Assembly (NCBI RefSeq): GCF_036287215.1
Contig: NZ_CP142860.1
Coordinates: 496,001 to 560,000 of the forward strand
Reading direction: 5' to 3'
Source of the DNA: Caproiciproducens sp. CPB-2
Lineage (GTDB): Bacteria; Bacillota; Clostridia; Oscillospirales; Acutalibacteraceae
Length of the DNA stretch: 64,000 nt
The translations under genes and the position numbers were made by a program. Positions 51,855 to 61,187 of the stretch are shown in pieces (within the stretch, counting starts at the first letter, position 1; the number at the start of each line of letters is the position of its first letter). The notes under the pieces were generated by a model. The model was not told the origin of the DNA. It saw only the letters and a list, made by a program, of their open reading frames with translations, and ran no database searches.

Positions 51855-52238
51855 ATGGAGCTTTATATTGGAGGATACGCACAGGGAAAACTGACTTACG
51901 TGCTGAAAAAGACGGGCATCCCGCCCGAAAGGGTATATGACGCCGCGGCGGCTGCGACGGACTGCGCCGAAACAAAGGCCGCGGTCATCAACCATTTTCA
52001 TATTCTGGTCAAAACCCTTTTAGAGGAGGGCAAAGACCCGGAGGACCGGATTCGGGAAATCCTGGCGCGGAACCCCAGAGTGATTGTGATCAGCGACGAA
52101 GTCGGGAACGGAATCGTCCCCGCGGACGCCGGGGAAAGGGAATACCGGGAGCGTCTGGGGAGAATCCTCTGCGGGCTGGCGGAAAAAGCGGATAAGGTGG
52201 AACGGATTGTATGCGGAATCGGACAGAAAATCAAATAA
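51855..52238 (+). CDS. Second, short CobU-like protein
   Basis: 127 residues related to CobU. The N-terminal loop is GGYAQGKLTYVL, a Walker A in which the final Ser/Thr is Leu. The C-terminal part ISDEVGNGIVPADAGEREYRERLGRILCGLAEKADKVERIVCGIGQKIK matches canonical CobU very well. The middle section of CobU, including the guanylyl-acceptor His region, is missing. The start ATG 51855 has AGAGGGAAGGGC upstream. It overlaps cobC by 28 bases, so it is translated within the operon. Function as a partner or substitute for CobU is inferred; kinase activity alone seems doubtful. Confidence 0.8.
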   Translation: MELYIGGYAQGKLTYVLKKTGIPPERVYDAAAAATDCAETKAAVINHFHILVKTLLEEGKDPEDRIREILARNPRVIVISDEVGNGIVPADAGEREYRERLGRILCGLAEKADKVERIVCGIGQKIK

Positions 52239-52828
52239 CCCTGGCGCTGATCCGCCACGGGGAGACCCCGTCCAACGCGCTGGGCCGGTACCTTGGCCGA
52301 ACCGAAGAGGACTTATCCGATACGGGAAAGGAAAATCTGCTGCAAAACAGGCAATCCGGGAAATACCCGCAGGCCGACGTCATTTTTTCCAGCCCGATGA
52401 AACGGTGTATCCAGACCGCGGAGCTTCTTTACGGCTGTACGAACCCGGTTGTGATGGAAGAATGGCGGGAAATGGATTTCGGGCGCTTTGAAGGCAAAAA
52501 TTACCGGGAGCTGAGCGGAAACGCGGAATATCAGGCGTGGATAGACAGCGGCGGGGAACTGCCTTTTCCCGGCGGGGAGAGCAGGCGGGACTTCCTTGCA
52601 AGGTGCCGCCGGGGACTGGAACAAGCGGTAAGGGAACTTGGAAAGGCAGAAAGCATTTCAGCCTCCGCTGCCGCCATGGTGCATGGCGGAACCATCATGG
52701 CGCTGCTGAGCACTTTTTGCGGGGGGAATTATTTTGATTATCAATGCAAAAACGGAGAAGGCTATCTTTGCCGTCTGTCCTTCTCCGGTACCGGTTGTTT
52801 TTCATTGGAATGGATAAGGAAATTGTAG
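52211..52828 (+). CDS. cobC: Histidine phosphatase family protein (alpha-ribazole phosphatase CobC)
   Basis: 205-residue phosphoglycerate-mutase-like phosphatase. Catalytic His is in LALIRHGETPSNALGRYLG, with Arg in SSPMKRCIQTAELL, WREMDFGRFEGKNYREL and the second His in AAMVHGGTIMALL. In a cobalamin operon it should dephosphorylate alpha-ribazole phosphate or the cobalamin phosphate. ATG 52211 lies inside the preceding gene. Confidence 0.9.
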   Translation: MRNRTENQITLALIRHGETPSNALGRYLGRTEEDLSDTGKENLLQNRQSGKYPQADVIFSSPMKRCIQTAELLYGCTNPVVMEEWREMDFGRFEGKNYRELSGNAEYQAWIDSGGELPFPGGESRRDFLARCRRGLEQAVRELGKAESISASAAAMVHGGTIMALLSTFCGGNYFDYQCKNGEGYLCRLSFSGTGCFSLEWIRKL

Positions 52829-52839
52829 AGGATGGAACC

Positions 52840-53823
52840 ATGATCAATCATATCACTGCTTTTTTTGCCGGGTTTTTATTGGACCTGCTGCTGGGCGACC
52901 CGCACTGGCTTCCCCACCCCGTCCGGCTGATCGGAAAGCTGATCGCCAAACTGGACGGCTTGCTGCTGGGAAAGCCTGACGGGCGGGAAAGAGACGGGAA
53001 AAGGGAATTTCGCCGGGGAATCCTGCTGGTGTTTCTGGTCCTGACCGCGGCCGTCACGGCGTCGGCTCTGATTCTGTATCTTGCCTACCGGTTTTCCACC
53101 GTTTTTGGAATCGCGGTGGAAAGCGTCATGACCTGTCAGGTGCTTGCGACCAAATGCCTGAAGCAGGAGAGCATGAAGGTTTATGAAAGGCTGAAGGAAA
53201 ACGATCTGCCGGGCGCGCGGCGTGCGGTGTCCATGATCGTGGGGCGCGACACGGCGGCGCTGGACGAAACCGGGGTCGCCAAAGCCGCCATTGAAACGGT
53301 GGCGGAAAACACCTCCGACGGCGTGATCGCGCCGATGCTTTTTCTTGCCCTCGGCGGGCCGGTCCTCGGCTTTTTTTATAAGGCGGTCAATACCATGGAT
53401 TCCATGGTGGGATATCAAAACGACCGGTATTTGTTTTTCGGCAGGGCCGCCGCCAAGCTGGACGACGCGGTGAACTTCCTGCCCGCAAGAATCAGCGCGC
53501 TGCTGATGACAGCCGCCTGTACCCTTGCCGGAAAGGAGTATCGCGTAAAAGACGCGTGGAGAATTTACAAACGGGACAGAAGGAAACACAAAAGCCCCAA
53601 CGCCGCCCATACGGAGGCCGTCTGCGCCGGGGCGCTGGGCATCCGCCTTGCGGGGGACGCCAGCTATTTCGGCAAGCTGGTCAAAAAGCCGTTTCTCGGG
53701 GACGCGCTCAGGGCGGTGGAGTACGAGGACATCGTCCGGGCCAACCGCCTGCTCTATCTTACGGCGGGCCTTTGCGAAAGCGTCTGTCTGGCGCTTCTGT
53801 TCCTTGCCGATTTTGTTTTTTAA
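52840..53823 (+). CDS. cbiB: Adenosylcobinamide-phosphate synthase CbiB
   Basis: Membrane protein that attaches the aminopropanol (phosphate) arm to adenosylcobyric acid. 327 residues; FFAGFLLDLLLGDPHWLPHPVRLIGKLI start, then DETGVAKAAIETVAENTSDGVIAPMLFLALGGPVLGFFYKAVNTMDSMVGY, are family signatures. ATG 52840 follows GAGG by 8 bases; the extension from 52744 overlaps cobC and is rejected. Confidence 0.95.
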   Translation: MINHITAFFAGFLLDLLLGDPHWLPHPVRLIGKLIAKLDGLLLGKPDGRERDGKREFRRGILLVFLVLTAAVTASALILYLAYRFSTVFGIAVESVMTCQVLATKCLKQESMKVYERLKENDLPGARRAVSMIVGRDTAALDETGVAKAAIETVAENTSDGVIAPMLFLALGGPVLGFFYKAVNTMDSMVGYQNDRYLFFGRAAAKLDDAVNFLPARISALLMTAACTLAGKEYRVKDAWRIYKRDRRKHKSPNAAHTEAVCAGALGIRLAGDASYFGKLVKKPFLGDALRAVEYEDIVRANRLLYLTAGLCESVCLALLFLADFVF

Positions 53824-53836
53824 TTAGGAGGATTTT

Positions 53837-54877
53837 ATGATTCACGGCGGTGATATTTATCGGAATCAGGTCCGTATCGATTTTTCGGTCAACAGCAATC
53901 CCCTTGGAATTCCCGATTCTGTAAAAAACGCGCTGCACGAAGCGGTCGGGCACTGCGAACAGTATCCGGACATCCGGGCGGAAAAGCTGGCGGAAAGCGT
54001 TTCCAAAATGACGGGAGTCGGTACGGAGCGCATCCTTTTCGGAAACGGCGCGTCGGAATTGTTCCTTGCCATCATTCACGCCGTCAGGCCAAAACGGATC
54101 GTCATCCCGGTTCCGTCCTTCTTCGGGTACGAAAAAGCGGCTCTGGCGTCGGACGCGGAAATCGGTTATTACGAAATGAAGGAAAGCGCGGGGTTTACGC
54201 TGGACGAAGGGCTTCTGACGGAGCTGACCGGGGATACGGATTTGCTGTTTCTCGCCAATCCCAACAATCCGGTGGGCAATCTGCTTGACGGCGCGCTGCT
54301 GGAAAAAATCGCGGCTGTCTGCCGGGAGAAGCGGATTACCGTCGTGCTGGACGAATGCTTTCTGGAATTTACCGGCGGGGAAGAGCGGCTTTCGTTCAAG
54401 AACCGGCTGCAAGAGTACCCGAATGTACTGGTGGTCCGCGCGTTCACCAAAATCTTCGCCATTCCGGGCGTCCGGCTGGGCTACCTCTTTTGCGGAGACC
54501 GGGAATTAACGGAAAGAATCAGAAATCAGCTGCCGGAATGGAACCTGTCCGTTTTCGCACAGGCCGCGGGCGCGGCGGCGTGCCGGGAAAAGGAATATCT
54601 GGAAAAGACCGTCCGGTTTGTAAAAACGGAAAGGGAATCTCTCAGCGGAGAGCTCAAACGGCTGGGGTTCCGGGTGTATCCGTCGGCGGCGGATTATCTA
54701 TTGTTTTATACCCCTGTGCCGCTCTATGATCTGCTTTTGGAAAAGAAAATTTTGATCCGCGACTGCGGCAGCTACAGGGGCCTGAAAAAGGGCTACTATC
54801 GTATTGCGGTAAAACGGCACGGGGAAAATGAAACGCTGATCCGGGAGATCGAAAGGCTGGTGAAACAGGATGGATGA
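53837..54877 (+). CDS. cobD: Threonine-phosphate decarboxylase-like aminotransferase CobD
   Basis: 346-residue fold-type I PLP enzyme related to histidinol-phosphate aminotransferase. It starts HGGDIYRNQVRIDFSVNSNPLGIP, typical of CobD, which makes (R)-1-amino-2-propanol phosphate. The PLP lysine is in VVRAFTKIFAIPGVRLGYLFC, and FLANPNNPVGNLL binds the cofactor. Adjacent to cbiB, whose reaction needs its product. GGAGG ribosome site; overlaps cbiC by eight bases. Confidence 0.92.
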   Translation: MIHGGDIYRNQVRIDFSVNSNPLGIPDSVKNALHEAVGHCEQYPDIRAEKLAESVSKMTGVGTERILFGNGASELFLAIIHAVRPKRIVIPVPSFFGYEKAALASDAEIGYYEMKESAGFTLDEGLLTELTGDTDLLFLANPNNPVGNLLDGALLEKIAAVCREKRITVVLDECFLEFTGGEERLSFKNRLQEYPNVLVVRAFTKIFAIPGVRLGYLFCGDRELTERIRNQLPEWNLSVFAQAAGAAACREKEYLEKTVRFVKTERESLSGELKRLGFRVYPSAADYLLFYTPVPLYDLLLEKKILIRDCGSYRGLKKGYYRIAVKRHGENETLIREIERLVKQDG

Positions 54878-55505
54878 GATCGAATTTGTATTGCCGGAGG
54901 AAATTGAAAAACGCAGCTTCGCAATCATTTCAAGGGAACTGCGCGAGCGAAAGATCGAATTAAGGCCGGAGCAGGAAATGGTGATCAAACGCGTCATCCA
55001 CACCAGCGCGGACTTTGAGTATGCAGACACGCTCGCTTTTTCGCCGGGGGCGGTGGAAAAAGCGAAGGAGCTGATTCAAAACGGCGCGGATATTGTAACG
55101 GACACCAATATGGGGCTGGCCGGAATCAACAAAACCGTACTGGCCCGTTACGGCGGCAGCGTCCATTGCTTTATGGCGGAAAAAGAGGTCGCCGAGCTGG
55201 CGAAGCGGCGCGGGATGACCCGGGCCGCGGTCAGCATGGAAATGGCGGCCAAAATCGAAAAGCCGGTGATTTTTGCCATCGGCAACGCGCCGACGGCGCT
55301 GATCCGGCTCTATGAGATGATTACGGACGGTTCCTTTTGCCCGGCGTTTGTCATCGGGGTTCCCGTCGGTTTCGTCAATGTGGAGGCGGCAAAGGAGCTG
55401 ATTTTAGGGACGGATGTGCCTTTTATCGTAAACCGCGGCAGGAAGGGCGGCAGCAATGTGGCGGCGGCTGTCTGCAACGCGATTCTTTACGAGCTGGGGA
55501 GATAG
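54870..55505 (+). CDS. cbiC: Cobalt-precorrin-8 methylmutase CbiC
   Basis: Moves the C-11 methyl to C-12 to give cobyrinate. 211 residues. The active-site His is in VIKRVIHTSADFEYADTLAFSPGAVE, and AIGNAPTALIRLYEMI and PVGFVNVEAAKELIL are family features. Two bases separate it from cbiD. Confidence 0.95.
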   Translation: MDEIEFVLPEEIEKRSFAIISRELRERKIELRPEQEMVIKRVIHTSADFEYADTLAFSPGAVEKAKELIQNGADIVTDTNMGLAGINKTVLARYGGSVHCFMAEKEVAELAKRRGMTRAAVSMEMAAKIEKPVIFAIGNAPTALIRLYEMITDGSFCPAFVIGVPVGFVNVEAAKELILGTDVPFIVNRGRKGGSNVAAAVCNAILYELGR

Positions 55506-55507
55506 GA

Positions 55508-56638
55508 ATGCGGTACGGATTTACGACCGGAAGCTGCGCGGCTGCCGCGGCGAAGGCGGCGGCTTACATGCTGTTGACCGGGAAAGAAAAAAGGACCATC
55601 ACCATCGACACGCCCAAGGGGATTCCCTATAAGGTGGCGGTGGAGGAGATCACCCGCGGGGAATCCGCGGTCACCTGCGCGGTCAGAAAGGACGGCGGGG
55701 ACGACCCGGACGTTACCACCGGAGCGCTGGTTTTCGCCCGTGTCGTCTTAAACGGGCGGGAACGGTCGCCGGAAGAAGAAAGCCAAATCGTGATCGACGG
55801 AGGCGAAGGGGTCGGCAGGGTCACCAAACGCGGACTGGACCAGCCGGTCGGCAGCGCGGCCATCAACCATGTGCCGAGGGAAATGATCGCGAAGGAAGTG
55901 GCGGAAATCTGCCGCCTGACCGATTACCGGGGCGGGCTCCGGGTGGAAATCTCCGTTCCCGGCGGGGAAAAGCTGGCGGAAAAGACGTTCAACCCCAGGC
56001 TGGGGATCACCGGGGGCATTTCCATCCTCGGCACCACCGGGATTGTGGAGCCGATGAGCAGCCAGGCGCTGCTCGACACCATCCGGGTGGAGCTGAATGT
56101 AAAAAAGGAAGAGGGCTGCCGGGCGGTGGCGGTGACGCCGGGGAATTACGGCCAGGCTTTTATGAAAACCGCTTACGGGTATGATCTTGACCAAAGCGTC
56201 AAGTGCAGTAATTTTATCGGGAATACCATCGATATGGCGGTGGAAGCGGGATTTACCGCGATGCTCCTGACCGGGCATATCGGGAAGCTGGTGAAGCTTT
56301 CCGGCGGAATGATGAACACCCACTCCAAGGAAGGGGACTGCCGGATGGAGCTGATGGCGGTGGCAGGAATCCGGGCGGGCATTTCCGCAAAGACCGCCGG
56401 GGAAATCCTCGGTTGCGTCACCACGGAGGAGGCGTTACGGATACTGGAAACCGCCGGGAAACGGGAAAGGACGATGGAAATCCTTCTGGGAAAAATCTGT
56501 TTTTACCTGAATAAACGCGCGGCGGGAAGAATCCGGACAGAATGCATTCTTTACGCAAACGAATTCGGAGAGCTGGCGAAAAGCGAAGGGGCACAGGAAC
56601 TGCTTCAGACAATCATGGAAACGGGAGGGAAACTATGA
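55508..56638 (+). CDS. cbiD: Cobalt-precorrin-5B C1-methyltransferase CbiD
   Basis: 376-residue enzyme specific to the anaerobic pathway; methylates C-1 using S-adenosylmethionine. Start RYGFTTGSCAAAAAKAAAYML and LGITGGISILGTTGIVEPMS are diagnostic. ATG 55508 is used; the upstream in-frame extension from 55337 is cbiC sequence in another frame. Overlaps cbiF by four bases. Confidence 0.95.
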   Translation: MRYGFTTGSCAAAAAKAAAYMLLTGKEKRTITIDTPKGIPYKVAVEEITRGESAVTCAVRKDGGDDPDVTTGALVFARVVLNGRERSPEEESQIVIDGGEGVGRVTKRGLDQPVGSAAINHVPREMIAKEVAEICRLTDYRGGLRVEISVPGGEKLAEKTFNPRLGITGGISILGTTGIVEPMSSQALLDTIRVELNVKKEEGCRAVAVTPGNYGQAFMKTAYGYDLDQSVKCSNFIGNTIDMAVEAGFTAMLLTGHIGKLVKLSGGMMNTHSKEGDCRMELMAVAGIRAGISAKTAGEILGCVTTEEALRILETAGKRERTMEILLGKICFYLNKRAAGRIRTECILYANEFGELAKSEGAQELLQTIMETGGKL

Positions 56639-57393
56639 TCTATTTTGTGGGGGCCGGAACCGGGGCGGTCGATTTGATCACCGTGAGGGGCAAACGGCTG
56701 CTTCAGACGGCGGACGTCGTCATCTACGCGGGTTCGCTGGTCAATCCGGAGCTTTTACAGGATACAAAGGACGGCTGCGCCGTCTATAACAGCGCGGAAA
56801 TGACGCTGGAGGAGGTCGCTGCGGTCATGCGCCGGGCGGAACAAAGCGGGAAAACCACGGTGCGTCTCCACACGGGGGACCCCAGCGTATACGGGGCCGT
56901 GCGGGAACAGATGGATGTTCTGGATTCGCTCGGCATCCCCTATGAAAGCTGTCCGGGGGTCAGCGCGTGCTTCGGCGCCGCCGCGTCGTTAAATCTGGAA
57001 TACACCCTGCCGGGTGTTTCCCAAAGCCTGATCATTACCCGCATGGAGGGGAGAACCCCGGTGCCGGAAAGGGAAAGCATTGAAAGCTTAGCGGCGCATG
57101 GGGCTTCCATGGCGATTTATCTGAGCGCCGGGATGCTGCGTGAATTAAGCGAAAAACTGCAAAAGGGCGGTTACCGGCCCGAAACGCCCGCGGCCATTGT
57201 TTACAAGGCCTCCTGGCCGGAGGAAAAAGCCTGTGTCTGTACCGTAGGAACTCTGGAAGAAATGGCGAAAGCGAACCAAATCACCAAAACGGCGCTGATT
57301 CTGGTCGGGGACGCCGTTGCGCATCGGAATTACCAGCGCTCCAGATTGTACGCGCCGGATTTTGAGACGGAATTTCGAGGGAAACGGGAATGA
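56635..57393 (+). CDS. cbiF: Cobalt-precorrin-4 C11-methyltransferase CbiF
   Basis: 252-residue SAM-dependent tetrapyrrole methylase. IYFVGAGTGAVDLITVRGKRLLQTADVVIYAGSLVNPELL and RLHTGDPSVYGAVREQMDVLD are characteristic of CbiF/CobM. GGAGGG precedes ATG 56635; the 31-residue extension from 56542 is rejected. Confidence 0.96.
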   Translation: MIYFVGAGTGAVDLITVRGKRLLQTADVVIYAGSLVNPELLQDTKDGCAVYNSAEMTLEEVAAVMRRAEQSGKTTVRLHTGDPSVYGAVREQMDVLDSLGIPYESCPGVSACFGAAASLNLEYTLPGVSQSLIITRMEGRTPVPERESIESLAAHGASMAIYLSAGMLRELSEKLQKGGYRPETPAAIVYKASWPEEKACVCTVGTLEEMAKANQITKTALILVGDAVAHRNYQRSRLYAPDFETEFRGKRE

Positions 57394-58445
57394 AAATCAG
57401 TATCATCAGCTTTACTGAGAGAGGGGCGGCTCTTGCGTGGACAGTCCAAAGCAGCCTTGCGCGGGAGATGGAAACGGTTCTTTTTACCAAACACAGGAAT
57501 CTGCCGGACGATCTAAAAGCCGTATATGTGGAAGAAAGCCTTTCCCGGTGGGCGGGGGAGCAGTTCCGGGAGCACGGCGCGGTGCTCTTTATCGGGGCCT
57601 GCGGCATTGCCGTGCGCGCGATCGCGCCTTCTGTAAGGGATAAGCTAAAGGATTCCCCGGTGCTGGTCATGGATGAAGCGGGACGCTTTGTGATCCCGCT
57701 GCTGTCCGGGCATTTCGGGGGAGCCAACGAGCTGGCCGAACGGATCGCGGAAAAGACCGGCGCGGTTCCGGTCGTCACGACCGCCACCGACGTAAACGGA
57801 TTGTTTGCGGCGGACGTCTTTGCCCGCGGGAACCGGCTGGCTGTCTGTAACCGGGGCGGGATTGCAGCTGTTTCGTCCGCGGTTCTTGCCGGGAAGCCTG
57901 TCACAATGGCGGTCGCGGGTTCCTGTACGGGAAGCTGGCCGAAGGAGCTGACCCCGGTACCTTACCCTGTGGACGGCAGGGCGTCGGTGATCGTTTCCCC
58001 CTTTGCGGCGGATGCGGAAAAGGCGGATTTACAGCTTTGCCCAAGGGCCTTTGTGCTCGGAATCGGGTGCAGGCGCGGGAAATCCTTTCCGGAAATAGAG
58101 GAAGCGGCGGAAAAGCAGATGAAGAAGGCCGGGCTGCGATGGGAGTCGCTGGCCGCCGCCGCGTCGGTCGACCGGAAAAAGGACGAGCCGGGGCTGCTGA
58201 AATTTGCGGAGAAGCATGGCCTTCCTTTCCTGACTTTTTCCGCGGACACACTGAAAACGGTTGGCGGCGATTTTGCCTCCTCCGCGTTTGTGGAGGAGCA
58301 GGTGGGCGTGGACAACGTCTGTGAACGCGCGGCGATGGCGGCCTGCGGGGAAGACGGAAGGCTCGTTGCCGAAAAATACGCCGAAAACGGAATCACCGTG
58401 GCGATCGCGCGGAAAAAATGGAGTGTAAGCTTTGATGAAACATAA
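57390..58445 (+). CDS. cbiG: Cobalt-precorrin-5A hydrolase CbiG
   Basis: Opens the ring-A lactone and releases C2 (acetaldehyde), a step of the anaerobic route. 351 residues: N-terminal CbiG domain with FIGACGIAVRAIAP, VLVMDEAGRFVIPLLSGHFGGANELAERIA, and a C-terminal CobE-like domain (LGIGCRRGKSFPEIEEA; AAAASVDRKKDEPGLLKFAEKHGLPFLTFSADTL). Its presence with CbiD confirms the oxygen-independent pathway. Confidence 0.95.
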   Translation: MKISIISFTERGAALAWTVQSSLAREMETVLFTKHRNLPDDLKAVYVEESLSRWAGEQFREHGAVLFIGACGIAVRAIAPSVRDKLKDSPVLVMDEAGRFVIPLLSGHFGGANELAERIAEKTGAVPVVTTATDVNGLFAADVFARGNRLAVCNRGGIAAVSSAVLAGKPVTMAVAGSCTGSWPKELTPVPYPVDGRASVIVSPFAADAEKADLQLCPRAFVLGIGCRRGKSFPEIEEAAEKQMKKAGLRWESLAAAASVDRKKDEPGLLKFAEKHGLPFLTFSADTLKTVGGDFASSAFVEEQVGVDNVCERAAMAACGEDGRLVAEKYAENGITVAIARKKWSVSFDET

Positions 58446-59166
58446 GATTTATATTGTGGGAATGGGACCGGGAGCGGAAGAAATGATGACCTTTCAGGCG
58501 GTGCGGGCGCTGGAGGAAAGCGACGTGATCGTCGGGTACCCGGTCTATCTGAATCTGCTGGAAAAGCGCTTTCTGAAAAAAGAGCTGCTGTCCACGCCGA
58601 TGACGCAGGAAGCGAAACGGTGCGAAATGTGCTTTGAAGAAGCCCTGAAGGGGAAAACGGTGGCGCTGGTCTGCAGCGGGGACGCCGGAGTGTACGGGCT
58701 GGCGTCGCTGATGTACGAGATCGGGAAGGATTACCCGGACTGCGAGCTTTCTGTGGTTCCGGGCGTCACCGCCGCCAACAGCGGCGCCGCATGCCTTGGG
58801 GCCCCGCTGAACCACGATTACTGCGTTATCAGCCTGAGCGACCTTCTGACGCCGTGGGAGCTGATTGAAAAAAGGCTGCGGTTTGCGGCGCGGGGCGACT
58901 TCTGTATTGCGCTCTACAACCCTTCCAGCCACAGGCGCGCGGATTACCTGCAAAAGGCGTGCGACATTCTGCTGGAACAGCTGGAGGAAAGCAGGGCCTG
59001 CGGCTATGTGGAAAATATCGGCAGAGAGGGCACCTGGACCTTTACCTGCACCTTAAAGGAACTGAGGGAGCGGCGGGTCAATATGTTTACCACCGTCTTT
59101 ATCGGGAATTCCCAAACGCGGCTTCGGGACGGGAAGCTGATCACTGAAAGAGGATACCGTTTATGA
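58435..59166 (+). CDS. cbiH: Cobalt-precorrin-3 C17-methyltransferase CbiH
   Basis: 243-residue tetrapyrrole methylase that contracts the ring. KIYIVGMGPGAEEMMTFQAVRALEESDVIVGYPVYLNLL and CSGDAGVYGLASLMYEI, with SLSDLLTPWELIEKRL, identify CbiH/CobJ. ATG 58435 is used; TTG 58432 is immediately before it. Overlaps cbiG by 11 bases and cbiJET by four. No ferredoxin-like extension of CobZ/CbiH60 type is present. Confidence 0.95.
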   Translation: MKHKIYIVGMGPGAEEMMTFQAVRALEESDVIVGYPVYLNLLEKRFLKKELLSTPMTQEAKRCEMCFEEALKGKTVALVCSGDAGVYGLASLMYEIGKDYPDCELSVVPGVTAANSGAACLGAPLNHDYCVISLSDLLTPWELIEKRLRFAARGDFCIALYNPSSHRRADYLQKACDILLEQLEESRACGYVENIGREGTWTFTCTLKELRERRVNMFTTVFIGNSQTRLRDGKLITERGYRL

Positions 59167-61187
59167 AACAGATACTGATTTTTTCAGGGACAACGGAGGG
59201 CCGCCGGCTGGCGGAGCTGTTGTGCGCAAACGGACTGGAATGCACGGTCTGCGTGGCGACGGAATACGGGGAGCTGGTCATGGAAAAAAGGCCGGGGCTG
59301 ACCGTCCATCAGGGCAGGATGACCCCGGAGGAAATGAAGCGCTTTCTCCGTTCGGGGAATTTCCTCGCGGTGGTGGACGCCACCCATCCCTTTGCGACCG
59401 CCGTTTCGGAGAATATCAGAAACAGCACGTCGGAAAGCGGGTTCCCTTGCCTGCGCATGCAGCGGGATACGGATATTCTGCCGCCGGGGCAAAAAGACGG
59501 CTTCCGCTATCCCACTCATGAAGCCTGTGCCGAGGCGCTGAAAGAAATGCCGGGCAACATCCTTTTGACGACGGGAAGTAAGGACCTGTCCCTTTACAGC
59601 GGGCGGAAGGAGCTGCTTCCCCGCCTGTACGCAAGGGTCCTGCCCGCGCTGGAAAGCCTCTCCCTCTGTTATGAAAACGGGATCGAAGGAAAACATATCC
59701 TCGCCATGCAGGGCCCCTTTTCGGTGGAAATGAACGAGGCGATGCTCCGGCAGTACGATATCCGCATTTTGGTGACGAAGGAAAGCGGTAAAAACGGCGG
59801 CTTTCCGGAAAAAATACAGGCCGCCCGCAACACCGGGACGAAAGTGCTAATGATCGGGAACCCGGAACGGGCGGAAGGGGATTCCTTTGAGGAAGTATGC
59901 GAAAAACTGGAAGACCTGACCGGGAAAAAGCTGCGGCGGGACAGCCGGACGTGGATTTCCCTGATTGGGATGGGAATGGGCGGCAAAACGTTACTGACAA
60001 GGGAGGCGGAGCGCCGGATACGGGAAGCGGAACTTCTCTTTGGGGCCCGGCGACTCCTGGCGGGGATCCCGGGCCCGGCCGAAAAAGTCCCCTGCTATCT
60101 GGCGGAGGACATCCTCCCGTATCTGAAGGGAAAAGCGGTTCAAAACGCGGCCGTCCTTTTTTCGGGGGACACCGGATTTTACAGCGGGGCGCAAAAGCTG
60201 TACGCCGCCCTGCAAAAAGAAACAGAAGCGGGTACCCTGCAAGCGCGGGTGGAAATCCTGCCGGGGATTTCCAGCGTTTCCTGCCTTGCGGCAAAGCTCG
60301 GGAAAAGCTGGCACGACGCGGCGATCGTCAGCATCCACGGGAAAAGCGCCAATGTCCTCGATACGGTGCGTACGAATGAAAAAACGTTCCTGCTCGTGTC
60401 CGGCCTCGCGGATATGAAAGCGCTCGGCGCGCTGTTTTTAGAGCACGGAACGGAGAATATCCGAATCACGGCGGGCTATCAGCTCTCCTATCCGGAGGAA
60501 CGGATCCTGAATCTGGATCCGGCGGGCTGCGCCGCGCTCAAACAGGAAGGGCTTTATGTCTGCCTGATCGAAAACCCGGAAGCCGAAAAGAAGCGGCTGA
60601 CGCACGGGCTGCCGGACAGCGCTTTTCTTCGGGGCCGGGTGCCGATGACCAAGGAAGAGGTCCGCGCGGTGTCCGTCTGCAAGCTCCGGCTCTGCCGGGA
60701 CGCCGTCCTCTACGATATCGGGAGCGGCACAGGCTCCGTCGCGGTCGAGTGCGCGGCGCTGTCCGACCGCGTACGGGTGTATGCCGTTGAAAAGAAGCGG
60801 GAAGCCGCGCTTTTGACGGAAAAAAACCGGGCGAAATTCGGCCTTGCCAACCTGAGCGTGGTCGAGGGCGAAGCGCCGCAGGCGTTTGAGGGACTTCCTG
60901 CCCCGACCCATGCGTTTCTTGGCGGGAGCGGCGGCAATCTGAAGGAAATCCTCGCGGCGCTTTACCGGAAAAACCCGCGGCTCCGTGTGGTCGTGAACGC
61001 CGTCACGCTGGAAACCCTTGGTGAAATCAGCGGCTTGCTGAAAACCTTGCCGGTGGAGGAAGAAGAGATTGTTCAGGTACAGGTCAGCAGGGCCGAGCCG
61101 GTAGGAAGGTACCGCCTGATGCGCGCGGAGAATCCGGTTTTTATCGTTTCCTTTACTTTTCGGGAAAATGGGGAGAAAGACGAATGA
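59163..61187 (+). CDS. Three-domain fusion: precorrin-6A reductase (CbiJ) + CbiE + CbiT
   Basis: 674 residues joining three consecutive activities. Residues about 1-255 are CbiJ/CobK (ILIFSGTTEGRRLAELL, VVDATHPFATAVSENI, TTGSKDLSLYSG), which reduces cobalt-precorrin-6A. Residues about 264-475 are CbiE (LIGMGMGGKTLLTREAERRI, FSGDTGFYSGAQKLY, LPGISSVSCLAAKLG), the C-5 methylase. Residues about 485-665 are CbiT (RGRVPMTKEEVRAVSVCKLRLCRDAVLYDIGSGTGSVAVECA), the C-15 methylase/decarboxylase. The CbiE-CbiT pair is the same as CobL. Addition of the reductase should channel the intermediate. No internal stop or frameshift is seen. Confidence 0.92.
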   Translation: MKQILIFSGTTEGRRLAELLCANGLECTVCVATEYGELVMEKRPGLTVHQGRMTPEEMKRFLRSGNFLAVVDATHPFATAVSENIRNSTSESGFPCLRMQRDTDILPPGQKDGFRYPTHEACAEALKEMPGNILLTTGSKDLSLYSGRKELLPRLYARVLPALESLSLCYENGIEGKHILAMQGPFSVEMNEAMLRQYDIRILVTKESGKNGGFPEKIQAARNTGTKVLMIGNPERAEGDSFEEVCEKLEDLTGKKLRRDSRTWISLIGMGMGGKTLLTREAERRIREAELLFGARRLLAGIPGPAEKVPCYLAEDILPYLKGKAVQNAAVLFSGDTGFYSGAQKLYAALQKETEAGTLQARVEILPGISSVSCLAAKLGKSWHDAAIVSIHGKSANVLDTVRTNEKTFLLVSGLADMKALGALFLEHGTENIRITAGYQLSYPEERILNLDPAGCAALKQEGLYVCLIENPEAEKKRLTHGLPDSAFLRGRVPMTKEEVRAVSVCKLRLCRDAVLYDIGSGTGSVAVECAALSDRVRVYAVEKKREAALLTEKNRAKFGLANLSVVEGEAPQAFEGLPAPTHAFLGGSGGNLKEILAALYRKNPRLRVVVNAVTLETLGEISGLLKTLPVEEEEIVQVQVSRAEPVGRYRLMRAENPVFIVSFTFRENGEKDE

